NCBI RefSeq assembly: GCF_014650675.1
Contig: NZ_BMVK01000007.1
Coordinates: 411,458 to 475,457 of the forward strand
From: Streptomyces anulatus
Lineage (GTDB): Bacteria > Actinomycetota > Actinomycetes > Streptomycetales > Streptomycetaceae
Length of the DNA stretch: 64,000 bases
Reading direction: 5' to 3'
Under the pieces are notes generated by a model. That model saw only the letters and a program-made list of their open reading frames with translations. It was not told where the DNA came from and did no database searches. Positions within the stretch are counted from its first letter, which is position 1; the number at the start of each line of letters is the position of its first letter. The position numbers and the translations under genes were made by a program. Positions 50,134 through 60,622 of the stretch are shown piece by piece.

Positions 50134-50167
50134 GGGGCCGGCCCGGAGAGATCTCCGCACCGGCCCC
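50134..50167. terminator. Hairpin terminator between DUF5999 gene and gcvP
   Basis: GGGGCCGG and CCGGCCCC (50134-50141 and 50160-50167) enclose a second palindrome, CGGAGAGATCTCCG, to give one extended stem. It lies between convergent stop codons. Confidence 0.7.
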
Positions 50168-50219
50168 GACGCATGTCCGGCGTGCACCGCTCACGGCGCA
50201 CGCCCTACCGCGGTCCGTC

Positions 50220-53105
<2,886 letters not shown>

Positions 53106-53187
53106 GGTGGAGGCCTCCTGGTCTGTCACGACCTGCGAGGGGCACCACGGCGCGGGTGCCCGAACGGCCTCCCCCTCTGTCATCTCA

Positions 53188-53390
53188 ACCTGAGAGCTTC
53201 ACCGGCCCGCCCGGGGGCGTGCCGACTTTCACCGTCGGTGAGGGTCGAGTCCGTCTGGGCCTGCGCCCGCACGGAATCGCCCTGCTTTCCAGAGTGACCT
53301 CGTCCGTGCGGTACGGGGGCCTGAGAGATTCCGGGGAGGAGTTGCTCCTTCGGCGCCTCCGGATTCTGCACCGGAGGACTCTCCCGCACG
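53188..53390 (-). ncRNA. Tandem glycine riboswitch upstream of gcvP
   Basis: Read on the minus strand, the first aptamer has GCGGGAGAGTCC, GCGCCGAAGGAGCAACTCC and AATCTCTCAGGC. A second aptamer follows with the equivalent GACGGTGAAAGTCGGC and GGTGAAGCTCTCAGG. These are the conserved glycine-riboswitch elements, 83-285 bases before the gcvP start. Glycine riboswitches ahead of gcvP are established in Streptomyces, where they usually act as on-switches. Exact ends are approximate. Confidence 0.88.
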
Positions 53391-53528
53391 GGGTCAGCAG
53401 CCACTGTCAGCCTACCAGCGGCCATCGCGCCGGAGTTCTCGAGTGGCCGACGCCACGGATCTGCACTTGTGTGGTGCTGGTGGAGCGACAGCGTCCACCC
53501 TGAGCAGTGGCGACCAGTGGGAGGCACC

Positions 53529-53900
53529 GTGCAGACCGATATCGATCCGCGCCGCCTGATCGGCCGCAAGGCATTCGATCGCAAGGGCGCCAAGATCGGA
53601 ACGGTGGATGAGGTCTATCTCGACGACGCGACGGGGGTGCCCGAGTGGGCGGCCGTCCGCACCGGCCTGTTCAGCAGGGACGCCTTCGTCCCCCTGGAAC
53701 CCAGCGAATTCGTCGAGGACGCGCTGCGCGTGCCCTTCGACCGCGCGTTGATCAAGGGTGCGCCGGACTTCGGCGTCGGCCGGCACCTCTCGCCCGAGCA
53801 GGAACTGCAGCTCTACCGCCATTACGGGCTGGACTCCCCGCCCCCGGAGGAGTCGGCGCCCGACCGGGACTTCGGCAGGCTGGCGGGCCAGGAGGAGTAG
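53529..53900 (+). CDS. PRC-barrel domain protein
   Basis: A 123-residue protein with a PRC-barrel beta domain (RLIGRKAFDRKGAKIGTVDE, EWAAVRTGLFSRDAFVPLE) and a short helical tail. PRC barrels mediate RNA or protein contacts in RimM and photosynthetic reaction centres; in streptomycetes they are stress-linked and of unknown role. GTG 53529 has GGGAGG four bases upstream. Its last 79 bases overlap the 3' end of dinB on the other strand. Confidence 0.87.
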   Translation: MQTDIDPRRLIGRKAFDRKGAKIGTVDEVYLDDATGVPEWAAVRTGLFSRDAFVPLEPSEFVEDALRVPFDRALIKGAPDFGVGRHLSPEQELQLYRHYGLDSPPPEESAPDRDFGRLAGQEE

Positions 53901-55276
53901 TCGGCCGCGTCGCGGACGAGCGGCAGCGGGTCGGCGGGCCGCAGCAGCGGATCGTCGACCCGGAATGTCAGCACCCGGCCGGGTGCGCTCCACGGTTCCT
54001 CGAACCGGACGGTGACCCGGCCGACGCCGCTGCCCTGCACCCAGCCGTGCCCGTGCTCCTCGTGGTGTACGTCGTGCCCGGCGGGCCAGCGCCGCGCGGC
54101 GAGCAGCTCCGCGCTGTCCGGCTCGGGCTCCGGGGCGCTCTCCTCGCCGCCCTCCACAGGCGGCGAGCTGTGCTCCTGGGCCCGCTGAGCGAGCTGCCGG
54201 GCGTCGGCAGCCTGGGCGAACAGGTCCTCCTGGGTGTAGTCGGCCAGCCCCGTCACGCCGACCCCCAGCAGCCGTACGCCCCCCGTGGTGTCGACGGACT
54301 CCAGCAGCCGCCCCGCAGCCTCGCGGACCACCGTGGGGTCGTCCGTGGGGCCTCTGAGCGTCTCGGAGCGGGTCAGGGTGGAGAAGTCGTAGCGGCGCAC
54401 CTTCAGCACCACCGTGCGCCCCGACCGGTCCGCGGCGCGCAGTCGCTCGACGCACCGGACGGCGAGCCGCTCCACCTCGGCCCGCACCCGCACCCGGTCG
54501 TGCAGGTCCACGTCGAAGGTGTCCTCCACGGATACGGACTTGGCGTCCCGCTCGGCGACCACCGGCCGGTCGTCGAGCCCCAGCGCCATCCGGTAGAGCC
54601 CGTGGCCGTGGGCCTTCCCGACCAGCCGTACGAGCTCCGCCTCGCCTGCCTCGGCCAGGTCGTGGACGGTGGTCATCCCGGCGCGTCGGAGATGGTCGCC
54701 GGTGGCCGGGCCGACCCCCGGCAGGATGCGCACGGACATGGGAGCGAGCAGCTCACGCTCGGTGCCCGGCTCGATGAGCAGCAGCCCGTCGGGCTTGGCC
54801 TCCTCGGAGGCGATCTTGGCGAGCATCTTGGAGCCGGCCAGTCCGACGGATCCGCTGAGGCCGGTCACCGCGTGGATGGCCGTCCGCAGCCCCTCACCCG
54901 TCGCACGGGCCGACGCCGAGTCGTCGGCCGTACCGCCGGCCTCCAGGTCCACGAAGGCCTCGTCCAGGCTGAGCGGCTCCACCAGGGGCGACAGCCGCCC
55001 CAGGAGCTCCATCACCTGGTCGCTCACCGTCCGGTACAGGGAGAAGCGGGGCACCAGGTAGGCGGCGTTGGGTGCGAGCCGCCGGGCCTGCGCGGTGGGC
55101 ATCGCCGAGTGCACGCCCAGGCGCCGGGCCTCGTACGAGGCGGTGGCGACCACTCCGCGGGGTCCGAGGCCGCCCACCACGACCGCCTTGCCGCGCAGAC
55201 TCGGCTTGGCCGCCTGCTCCGCCGACGCGTAGAAGGCGTCCATGTCCAGATGAAGGATGGTGGGCGCGGGTCTCAC
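53822..55276 (-). CDS. dinB: DNA polymerase IV (Y family)
   Basis: A 484-residue translesion polymerase. Catalytic carboxylates are in LDMDAFYASAEQ and SLDEAFVD; the thumb has helix-hairpin-helix ILPGVGPATGDHL; the little finger ends at residue 340 or so. A further 140 residues form the extension typical of actinobacterial DinB, including GHGWVQGSGVGRVTVRFE. The C-terminal Ser/Gly tail overlaps the convergent PRC gene. GTG 55276 follows GAGGGT. No SOS box is evident in the short upstream gap. Confidence 0.93.
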   Translation of the reverse strand: MRPAPTILHLDMDAFYASAEQAAKPSLRGKAVVVGGLGPRGVVATASYEARRLGVHSAMPTAQARRLAPNAAYLVPRFSLYRTVSDQVMELLGRLSPLVEPLSLDEAFVDLEAGGTADDSASARATGEGLRTAIHAVTGLSGSVGLAGSKMLAKIASEEAKPDGLLLIEPGTERELLAPMSVRILPGVGPATGDHLRRAGMTTVHDLAEAGEAELVRLVGKAHGHGLYRMALGLDDRPVVAERDAKSVSVEDTFDVDLHDRVRVRAEVERLAVRCVERLRAADRSGRTVVLKVRRYDFSTLTRSETLRGPTDDPTVVREAAGRLLESVDTTGGVRLLGVGVTGLADYTQEDLFAQAADARQLAQRAQEHSSPPVEGGEESAPEPEPDSAELLAARRWPAGHDVHHEEHGHGWVQGSGVGRVTVRFEEPWSAPGRVLTFRVDDPLLRPADPLPLVRDAADYSSWPASLPKSRSGADSSGGGESSP

Positions 55277-55305
55277 ACCCTCGATGCTGCCCTACGGCAC
55301 TGACA

Positions 55306-55347
55306 ACGGGACGGTCCGGCGCCCCGTGGGGTGCCGGACCGTCCCGT
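55306..55347 (-). terminator. 20-bp hairpin terminator after merR
   Basis: ACGGGACGGTCCGGC (55306-55320) pairs exactly with 55333-55347, extended by GCCCC/GGGGT around the loop GT. In the leftward direction it ends the MerR transcript just before dinB begins. Confidence 0.8.
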
Positions 55348-55388
55348 CGTCTTGCTCGTGCCGCCCGCCGTGCGCGCCTCCGGGGCGC

Positions 55389-56015
55389 TCAGACGGCGCG
55401 GTTGCGGCGCCGCGCCAGCTCGTCGGCCGGGTTGTGACCGACGAGCGTCTCGCCGGTGTCGACCCGCTCGCCGTGCAGCTGCGAGAGCGCCGCCTCCACG
55501 TCCCGCCAGACGACGCCGACGGCGATACCGAAGACTCCCTGCCCGCCCTGGAGCAGGCTGACAACCTCGTCCGGCGAGGAGCACTCGTAGACCGTGGCCC
55601 CGTCGCTCATCAGCGTCATGCGCTCAAGATCCTGGAAACCGCGGGCCCGCAGATGCTGGACCGTGGTGCGGATGTTCTGCAGGGCGACCCCGGTGTCCAG
55701 GAACCGCTTGACGATCTTGAGGAGAACCACGTCCCGGAAACTGTAGAGACGCTGGGTCCCCGACCCGTAGGCCGGGCGCACACTGGGCTCGACCAGGCCC
55801 GTACGGGCCCAGTAGTCCAACTGGCGGTAGGTGATCCCCGCCGCCGCGCACGCCGTCGGTCCGCGATAGCCGATGTCGTCGGCATCGCTCGCCGCTGCCA
55901 CGCCGCCCGCTGCCACCGCTGCCGGTGGAACCGGCTGCCTGATGGCGTGGTCGGCTCCACTGCCGTGCTGCGGATACGGCCCACCCGCCGCCGTACCGTC
56001 GCCGCTGCTTCTCAC
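55389..56015 (-). CDS. MerR family regulator, Rv1830-like
   Basis: A 208-residue regulator. The MerR winged helix (ACAAAGITYRQLDYWARTGL, about residues 56-75) is followed by a C-terminal domain with VYECSSPDEVVSLLQGGQG. It is the likely orthologue of mycobacterial Rv1830, given its place after a DUF151 gene and a second merR. GTG 56015 has GGAGG five bases upstream. It may regulate genes of cell growth or the neighbouring block; its ligand is unknown. Confidence 0.9.
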   Translation of the reverse strand: MRSSGDGTAAGGPYPQHGSGADHAIRQPVPPAAVAAGGVAAASDADDIGYRGPTACAAAGITYRQLDYWARTGLVEPSVRPAYGSGTQRLYSFRDVVLLKIVKRFLDTGVALQNIRTTVQHLRARGFQDLERMTLMSDGATVYECSSPDEVVSLLQGGQGVFGIAVGVVWRDVEAALSQLHGERVDTGETLVGHNPADELARRRNRAV

Positions 56016-56183
56016 GCCGACCTCCGTCCTTGACCTGCCCACTCGAAGGTAGGCAGTCACTCGGGGTGCGTCAACGATCGCCACACTCGGCACGCCGAGT
56101 GATAATCACCCTGAGGGTGGTTTCCCGTGTCTGGTTTCCGGGAAAGGCTTGTCGGATGCGCTGACAGCACCCCTGCGGGACGG

Positions 56184-56657
56184 TCACTGACTGTTCGTAC
56201 CGAAGTCCTCCGGAGAGATCTGGTCGAGGAATTCGCGGAACTTCTCCACCTCGTCCTCCTGCTCGTCGGGGATCGCGATGCCCGCATCGTCCAGCACGCC
56301 GTCACTGCCGTAGATCGGCGTGCCGGTCCGCAGGGCGAGCGCTATGGCGTCGGAGGGCCGGGCGCTCACCTCGACTCCGCTGGCGAAGACGAGCTCCGCG
56401 TAGAAGACCCCTTCGCGGAGGTCCGTGATGCGGACCTCGGTGAGCTCCTGGCCCACGGCCTCGAGCACATCCTTGAACAGGTCATGGGTCAGCGGCCTGG
56501 CGGGAGCCATGCCCTGCTGGGCGAAGGCAATCGCGGTCGCCTCCCCCGGACCGATCCAAATGGGGAGGTACCGGTCGCCTCCCACTTCACGCAGGAGAAC
56601 GATCGGTTGGTTGGAGGGCATTTCCACCCGGACACCGACAACGTCGAGCTCGTTCAC
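56184..56657 (-). CDS. Bifunctional nuclease (DUF151) family protein
   Basis: A 157-residue DUF151 protein with ILPIWIGPGEATAI-like LPIWIGPGEATAIAFA, RPLTHDLFKDVLEAVG and SARPSDAIALALRTGTPIY. DUF151 proteins have been described as bifunctional (DNase/RNase) nucleases in plants; the bacterial role is unknown. The gene lies between two merR genes exactly as Rv1829 does in mycobacteria. GTG 56657 is the start. Confidence 0.93.
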   Translation of the reverse strand: MNELDVVGVRVEMPSNQPIVLLREVGGDRYLPIWIGPGEATAIAFAQQGMAPARPLTHDLFKDVLEAVGQELTEVRITDLREGVFYAELVFASGVEVSARPSDAIALALRTGTPIYGSDGVLDDAGIAIPDEQEDEVEKFREFLDQISPEDFGTNSQ

Positions 56658-56710
56658 ACAGCAACCCTAGGACGTGCTCGCCATGTTTGGGTAGTCGGGC
56701 TCCGCCGAGG

Positions 56711-57454
56711 TCAGTGCAGACGGCTGCGCAGAGCGCTCTGCACGAGTGCCGCGTGCAGCCGTACGGACAGCTCGGCGAGCTCGTTCGCGGTGGCCTCCGC
56801 ATGGGCTCTGGTCTGCGGGTTACGGTGCCGGCGCAGGGGCGCGACCAGCTGCTCCACCAGCCCCGCCTCCCGGTCGGCGGAGGCCCGCATGGCCCGAAGA
56901 TGACGCGGTTCCAGACCGAAACGTCCCAGATCCGCCACCAGCTTGGCGACCGTCACCATCTCGGCGTCGTAGCCGCCCTCGGCGGCGGGGACGATAAGCC
57001 CGTAGGACTCCCACTCGGCGAGGCGGTCCTCGTCGACCTCGGCCGCAGCAAGCAGCTCGGACCGTCCGATCCGAGCGGCGGTCGCCGCCCCGGGACCGGT
57101 CTCCCACACCCCGTCGGCGAGGTCCCGCCGGTCGCCGGGCGAGGGCAGAACGGGCTGCTCCCCCCGGGCCAGCGCGTCCAGGTGCTCCCGGATGACCTTC
57201 AGCGGCAGGTAGTGGTCCCGCTGCATGCGGAGCACCTGCGCCAGGCGCTCCACATCAGTCGGGGCGAACTTCCGGTATCCGGAAGGAGTGCGCTGCGGCT
57301 CGATGAGCCCCTCGGCCTCCAGGAACCGGATCTTGGAGATCGTGACTTCGGGAAACTCGTCGCGCAGCTGGATGAGCACCGTACCGATGCTCATCGGGCG
57401 CGCTTCCGCGGTGGCGGTGCCGTGGCCGGCACCGCCTGTCGGTGTTCGCAGCAT
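56711..57454 (-). CDS. MerR family regulator, FtsR/Rv1828-like
   Basis: A 247-residue MerR protein. The helix-turn-helix (DEFPEVTISKIRFLEAEGLI) and the dimer/effector domain (QVLRMQRDHYLPLKVIREHL) match the Rv1828/FtsR subgroup, which regulates ftsZ in corynebacteria. Its neighbours (GarA-like FHA upstream, DUF151 downstream) are the same as in that subgroup. ATG 57454 follows GAGGAAGG. A hairpin at 57472-57492 separates it from the FHA gene. Confidence 0.92.
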   Translation of the reverse strand: MLRTPTGGAGHGTATAEARPMSIGTVLIQLRDEFPEVTISKIRFLEAEGLIEPQRTPSGYRKFAPTDVERLAQVLRMQRDHYLPLKVIREHLDALARGEQPVLPSPGDRRDLADGVWETGPGAATAARIGRSELLAAAEVDEDRLAEWESYGLIVPAAEGGYDAEMVTVAKLVADLGRFGLEPRHLRAMRASADREAGLVEQLVAPLRRHRNPQTRAHAEATANELAELSVRLHAALVQSALRSRLH

Positions 57455-57471
57455 GGGCCTTCCTCGGGGTC

Positions 57472-57492
57472 CCCCCGGACGGAGTCCGGGGG
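57472..57492 (-). terminator. Hairpin between FHA and merR genes
   Basis: CCCCCGGAC-GGA-GTCCGGGGG is a perfect 9-bp stem in the 42-base gap between two genes read leftward. It may partly terminate the FHA transcript or stabilise its 3' end. Confidence 0.6.
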
Positions 57493-57496
57493 CTGG

Positions 57497-58276
57497 TCAC
57501 ACGCCCCGCGGGCTCGCATAGAAGACCAGGCGGTACTTTCCGATCTGGACTTCGTCGCCGTTGGACAGCTGGACCGAATCGATGCGCTCACGGTTGACGT
57601 AGGTGCCGTTGAGGCTGCCGACATCACCCACGGTGAAGCTACCGTCCGGGGTCCTGCGGAACTCCACATGACGCCGCGACACGGTCACGTCATCGAGAAA
57701 GATGTCGCTCTGCGGGTGACGGCCGGCCGTGGTGAGGTCGCTGTCGAGCAGGAACCGGCTCCCGGAGTTCGGGCCCCGTCGCACGACCAGCAGTGCCGAG
57801 CCTCCGGGCAGCGCGTCGACCGCGGCCTGGGCCTCCGGAGAGAGCGAGGGCAGAGCCGTCTGGCCCGTCGCCTCCGCCTCGTACGCCTCGAGCCCGGAGA
57901 TCGAGATGGTGGACGTCGTCTCCGAGGGACGCTCGGGAACGCCGCCCCGCAGCGGCGCGCCGCAGTTGGAGCAGAACCTGCTGGCCTCCGCGTTGCGGTG
58001 ACCGCACCTCGTACAGACCGGCATCGACGAGCCCTCCGGGGTGAACCCTCCACCCGTACTCGAGGCTGATGGTTCGCCGAAACCTATGCGTCCGGCACCG
58101 GCAGGGTCAACAGACGACACGCCGTCACCACCCGGGGCGCCGGACACCTCGTCACGGAAGAGCGGACGCTCCGCCTCCTGCTCCTCGCCCTGACCGTGGC
58201 GCGGCGCGCGGTGGCGGGCAGCACTGTTGCTGTCCTCGCGTGCACTCTTCCCGAACAACTTCGCAAACAACTTCAC
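57497..58276 (-). CDS. FHA domain protein, GarA/OdhI-like, with zinc ribbon
   Basis: A 259-residue protein. Residues 1-15 (VKLFAKLFGKSARED) form an amphipathic start; a double zinc ribbon follows (CTRCGHRNAEASRFCSNCG, about 88-106), then the ETTS phosphothreonine motif (about 119-122) and a C-terminal FHA domain (GRHPQSDIFLDDVTVSRRHV, SLNGTYVNRERID). In mycobacteria and corynebacteria GarA/OdhI, when unphosphorylated at this motif, inhibits 2-oxoglutarate dehydrogenase and related enzymes. The zinc ribbon makes this form longer than GarA. GTG 58276 follows AAGGGGAA. Confidence 0.9.
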   Translation of the reverse strand: MKLFAKLFGKSAREDSNSAARHRAPRHGQGEEQEAERPLFRDEVSGAPGGDGVSSVDPAGAGRIGFGEPSASSTGGGFTPEGSSMPVCTRCGHRNAEASRFCSNCGAPLRGGVPERPSETTSTISISGLEAYEAEATGQTALPSLSPEAQAAVDALPGGSALLVVRRGPNSGSRFLLDSDLTTAGRHPQSDIFLDDVTVSRRHVEFRRTPDGSFTVGDVGSLNGTYVNRERIDSVQLSNGDEVQIGKYRLVFYASPRGV

Positions 58277-58466
58277 GGGCGATTCCCCTTGACCGACATA
58301 GACCCGCCCGTGGGGCAGGACGAACCCTGATTGAACACACCTGCCGACCCGGACATCTTCACAACGTCCGTATCCACCCGACAGTTTCCACCACGCACCA
58401 CCAATCCGGTGCGCCGACCCCCCGCAACCGTCCGACCCGCTCCACCGGCCCTCGCGCTCGCCCGGC

Positions 58467-59276
58467 TCACGGGGATGACGACCGAGCGTAGTCAGGCCGC
58501 TGCGCCGGTCGCAAGGCGTCCACGACGATCTCGTCGGACCGCTCCACGAGCACCGTGGCCTGCTCCTTCTCCAGCGTCTGGACCACACCGCCGGGAATGT
58601 TGAGCGCGGGCTCCAGATCCTGCGGTTTGCCGATCACCGTGAACTCGTACGGCGCCTCGATCTTCTTCCCGTCCACCTCGACGTCCCCGGCGTCCCCGGA
58701 GAAGTAGGTATTGGCCACCACCCGGACCCCGTTGACCTGGATCGCCTCGGCCCCGGCCGCCCGCAGCTCCTGAATGGCGTCGAGCAGCATGTCGGGCGCG
58801 ACCGCCCCCGAGGGGTCGGTGATCGTCAGCGTGATGCCGGGGCCCTGCGCCGCCACGGTGCCCGCGAGGATGCCGAGCTGGCGCTCCTTCTCCAGCGTCT
58901 GCTTCCGGGCCTCCTCGGCCTGGTCGGAGCTGTTCTCCAGCTCGGTGCGCTGATCGTCCAGACGCTGCTTCTCGTCCTCCAGACGCTGGGTCCGGTCGTC
59001 GACCTCGTCGAGGATACGGACCAGGTCCTCCTGGCGGGCGCCGCGCAGCGCGCTGTCGTCGCTGGTGGACCGCACCTGGATGGCAAGCCCCAGACCGAGC
59101 CCGAACAGCAGCACGGCGACGATCAGTTGGGCCCGGCTCAGCCTCGGCGGCCACAGGCCCGCCTTGAGTCGCTGCCGACCGGACACCTCCGCGGCGGGCG
59201 GCGGCGTGGGAGCGTCCGGGGCGGCGGGCGCGCCGCCCTCGGGCTGTTCGCTGCGGGGGTTCTCGTCGTTGTTCAT
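58467..59276 (-). CDS. DUF881 family membrane-anchored coiled-coil protein
   Basis: A 269-residue protein: a Pro-rich cytoplasmic start, one transmembrane helix (LIVAVLLFGLGLGLAIQV, about residues 50-67), a coiled coil (about 85-130, rich in Glu/Gln/Arg) and an external DUF881 domain (AAGAEAIQVNGVRVVANTYF). The family is linked by gene order to envelope assembly and division in actinobacteria and firmicutes. It is the third gene of a DUF881-DUF1290-DUF881 trio. Confidence 0.92.
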   Translation of the reverse strand: MNNDENPRSEQPEGGAPAAPDAPTPPPAAEVSGRQRLKAGLWPPRLSRAQLIVAVLLFGLGLGLAIQVRSTSDDSALRGARQEDLVRILDEVDDRTQRLEDEKQRLDDQRTELENSSDQAEEARKQTLEKERQLGILAGTVAAQGPGITLTITDPSGAVAPDMLLDAIQELRAAGAEAIQVNGVRVVANTYFSGDAGDVEVDGKKIEAPYEFTVIGKPQDLEPALNIPGGVVQTLEKEQATVLVERSDEIVVDALRPAQRPDYARSSSP

Positions 59277-59281
59277 CGGCC

Positions 59282-59614
59282 TCAAGCCCGGAAGACGTGC
59301 CGGCGGATCGCGGCGGCGTTGGAGAAGATCCGGATGCCCAGCACGACCACCACACCGGTGGAGAGCTGAGCGCCGACGCCCAGTTTGTCGCCGAGGAAGA
59401 CGATCAGCGCGGCCACCACGACGTTGGAGAGGAAGGAGACCACGAAGACCTTGTCGACGAAGATGCCGTCGAGCATGGCCCGCAGACCGCCGAAGACGGC
59501 GTCGAGCGCGGCGACCACCGCGATCGGCAGGTAGGGCTCGACCACCGCCGGTACCTCGGGCCGGACCAACAGTCCGACCACGACTCCCACGACGAGGCCC
59601 AGTACGGCGATCAC
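59282..59614 (-). CDS. Small basic protein (DUF1290) family membrane protein
   Basis: A 110-residue protein with three or four hydrophobic helices (AVLGLVVGVVVGLLVRPEVP, FVVSFLSNVVVAALIVFLGD), the Sbp family. Its GTG overlaps the preceding DUF881 stop (GTGA). The role is unknown, but the trio is a conserved unit next to pgsA-like and garA-like genes. Confidence 0.93.
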   Translation of the reverse strand: MIAVLGLVVGVVVGLLVRPEVPAVVEPYLPIAVVAALDAVFGGLRAMLDGIFVDKVFVVSFLSNVVVAALIVFLGDKLGVGAQLSTGVVVVLGIRIFSNAAAIRRHVFRA

Positions 59615-60534
59615 GATGTGCCCTTCCCTGTGTCTGCCGCACCACTGCCGGCGGCCTTCGGCTCTGCTGTACGGACGATCAGGCTGGGCGCGGCCGGAAG
59701 CCGTACCTCCGCCTGATCGGAGATGCTGGTGCGGATGTCGAAGCTCTCCTTGAGCGCCTGCAGATACTGGCCGTCGGCGCTGTCCTGGAAGGCGGTCACG
59801 AGCTTCTTGCCGTCCCCCACCGCGAGCACCGTGTACGGCGGTACGAGCGGTCTGTTGTCGACCAGTATGGCGTCGCCGGCGGCCCGGATGGCCGACAGCG
59901 CCGTCAGCCTTTGCCCATTGATGGCGATGGCCTCGGCCCCGGATTCCCACAGGCCGTTGACCACACGCTGCATGTCCCGGTCGCGCACCCGCCCGGTGTC
60001 GGCGAAGCCCGTCGACTCACGTGGCCCGCCGCCGCCCTGGTCGGTGTCCTTCGCGTCGTCGACGATCAGCTTCACGCCGGGGCCCTCGACCGGGGTCGCT
60101 CCGGCCAGCAGCGCCACCAGTTGCCCCTGGTCGCCGCCGTGCTGCTCGAGCGCCTTGCGCTGACGTTCGCTCACATCGGAGCGGAGTTCGTCGACATCGG
60201 ACTCCAAGGCGTCCGCGGCCTGCGTCTCCGCGTCGATGCGGTCGATCAGCTCCTCGCGCTCCTTGGCGACGACGGGCGCGGAGATCCGCGCCTCGGCGGC
60301 GCCGAGGGTGACCACGAGGGCGGCCACCACCAGTCCGGCGGCCAGGCCGAGCTTCGACTTGAGCGTACGGGGCAGCCCGGCGCTCCCGTCGGCCCTGCGC
60401 CGCGCGGAGGCCTCGGCGTACCCGTCGTCGAGGCTGTGGTCCATCACGTTGTTCAGCAGCGACATGGAGGCGTCGGGGCGTGCGGGCGGCGAGGCGGTGC
60501 TCCGATCGGGGGACTGCTGCGACATGCCGCACAT
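59611..60534 (-). CDS. DUF881 family membrane-anchored coiled-coil protein
   Basis: A 307-residue paralogue of the gene at 58467: a cytoplasmic start of about 60 residues, one helix (LGLAAGLVVAALVVTLGAAE), a coiled coil and an external DUF881 domain (SGAEAIAINGQRLTALSAIR). The two DUF881 proteins may form a heteromeric extracytoplasmic complex with the DUF1290 protein encoded between them. ATG 60534 is used; ATG 60525 is also possible. No strong ribosome binding site is seen. Confidence 0.92.
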   Translation of the reverse strand: MCGMSQQSPDRSTASPPARPDASMSLLNNVMDHSLDDGYAEASARRRADGSAGLPRTLKSKLGLAAGLVVAALVVTLGAAEARISAPVVAKEREELIDRIDAETQAADALESDVDELRSDVSERQRKALEQHGGDQGQLVALLAGATPVEGPGVKLIVDDAKDTDQGGGGPRESTGFADTGRVRDRDMQRVVNGLWESGAEAIAINGQRLTALSAIRAAGDAILVDNRPLVPPYTVLAVGDGKKLVTAFQDSADGQYLQALKESFDIRTSISDQAEVRLPAAPSLIVRTAEPKAAGSGAADTGKGTS

Positions 60535-60622
60535 CGTCGCACGTCGTCACGGCTGCCGCCGAATGGCCCCACCGGTGCGCCGCGACCCCCTGCCCGGGGC
60601 GTCGCGGCGCACCGTCGTCGCA

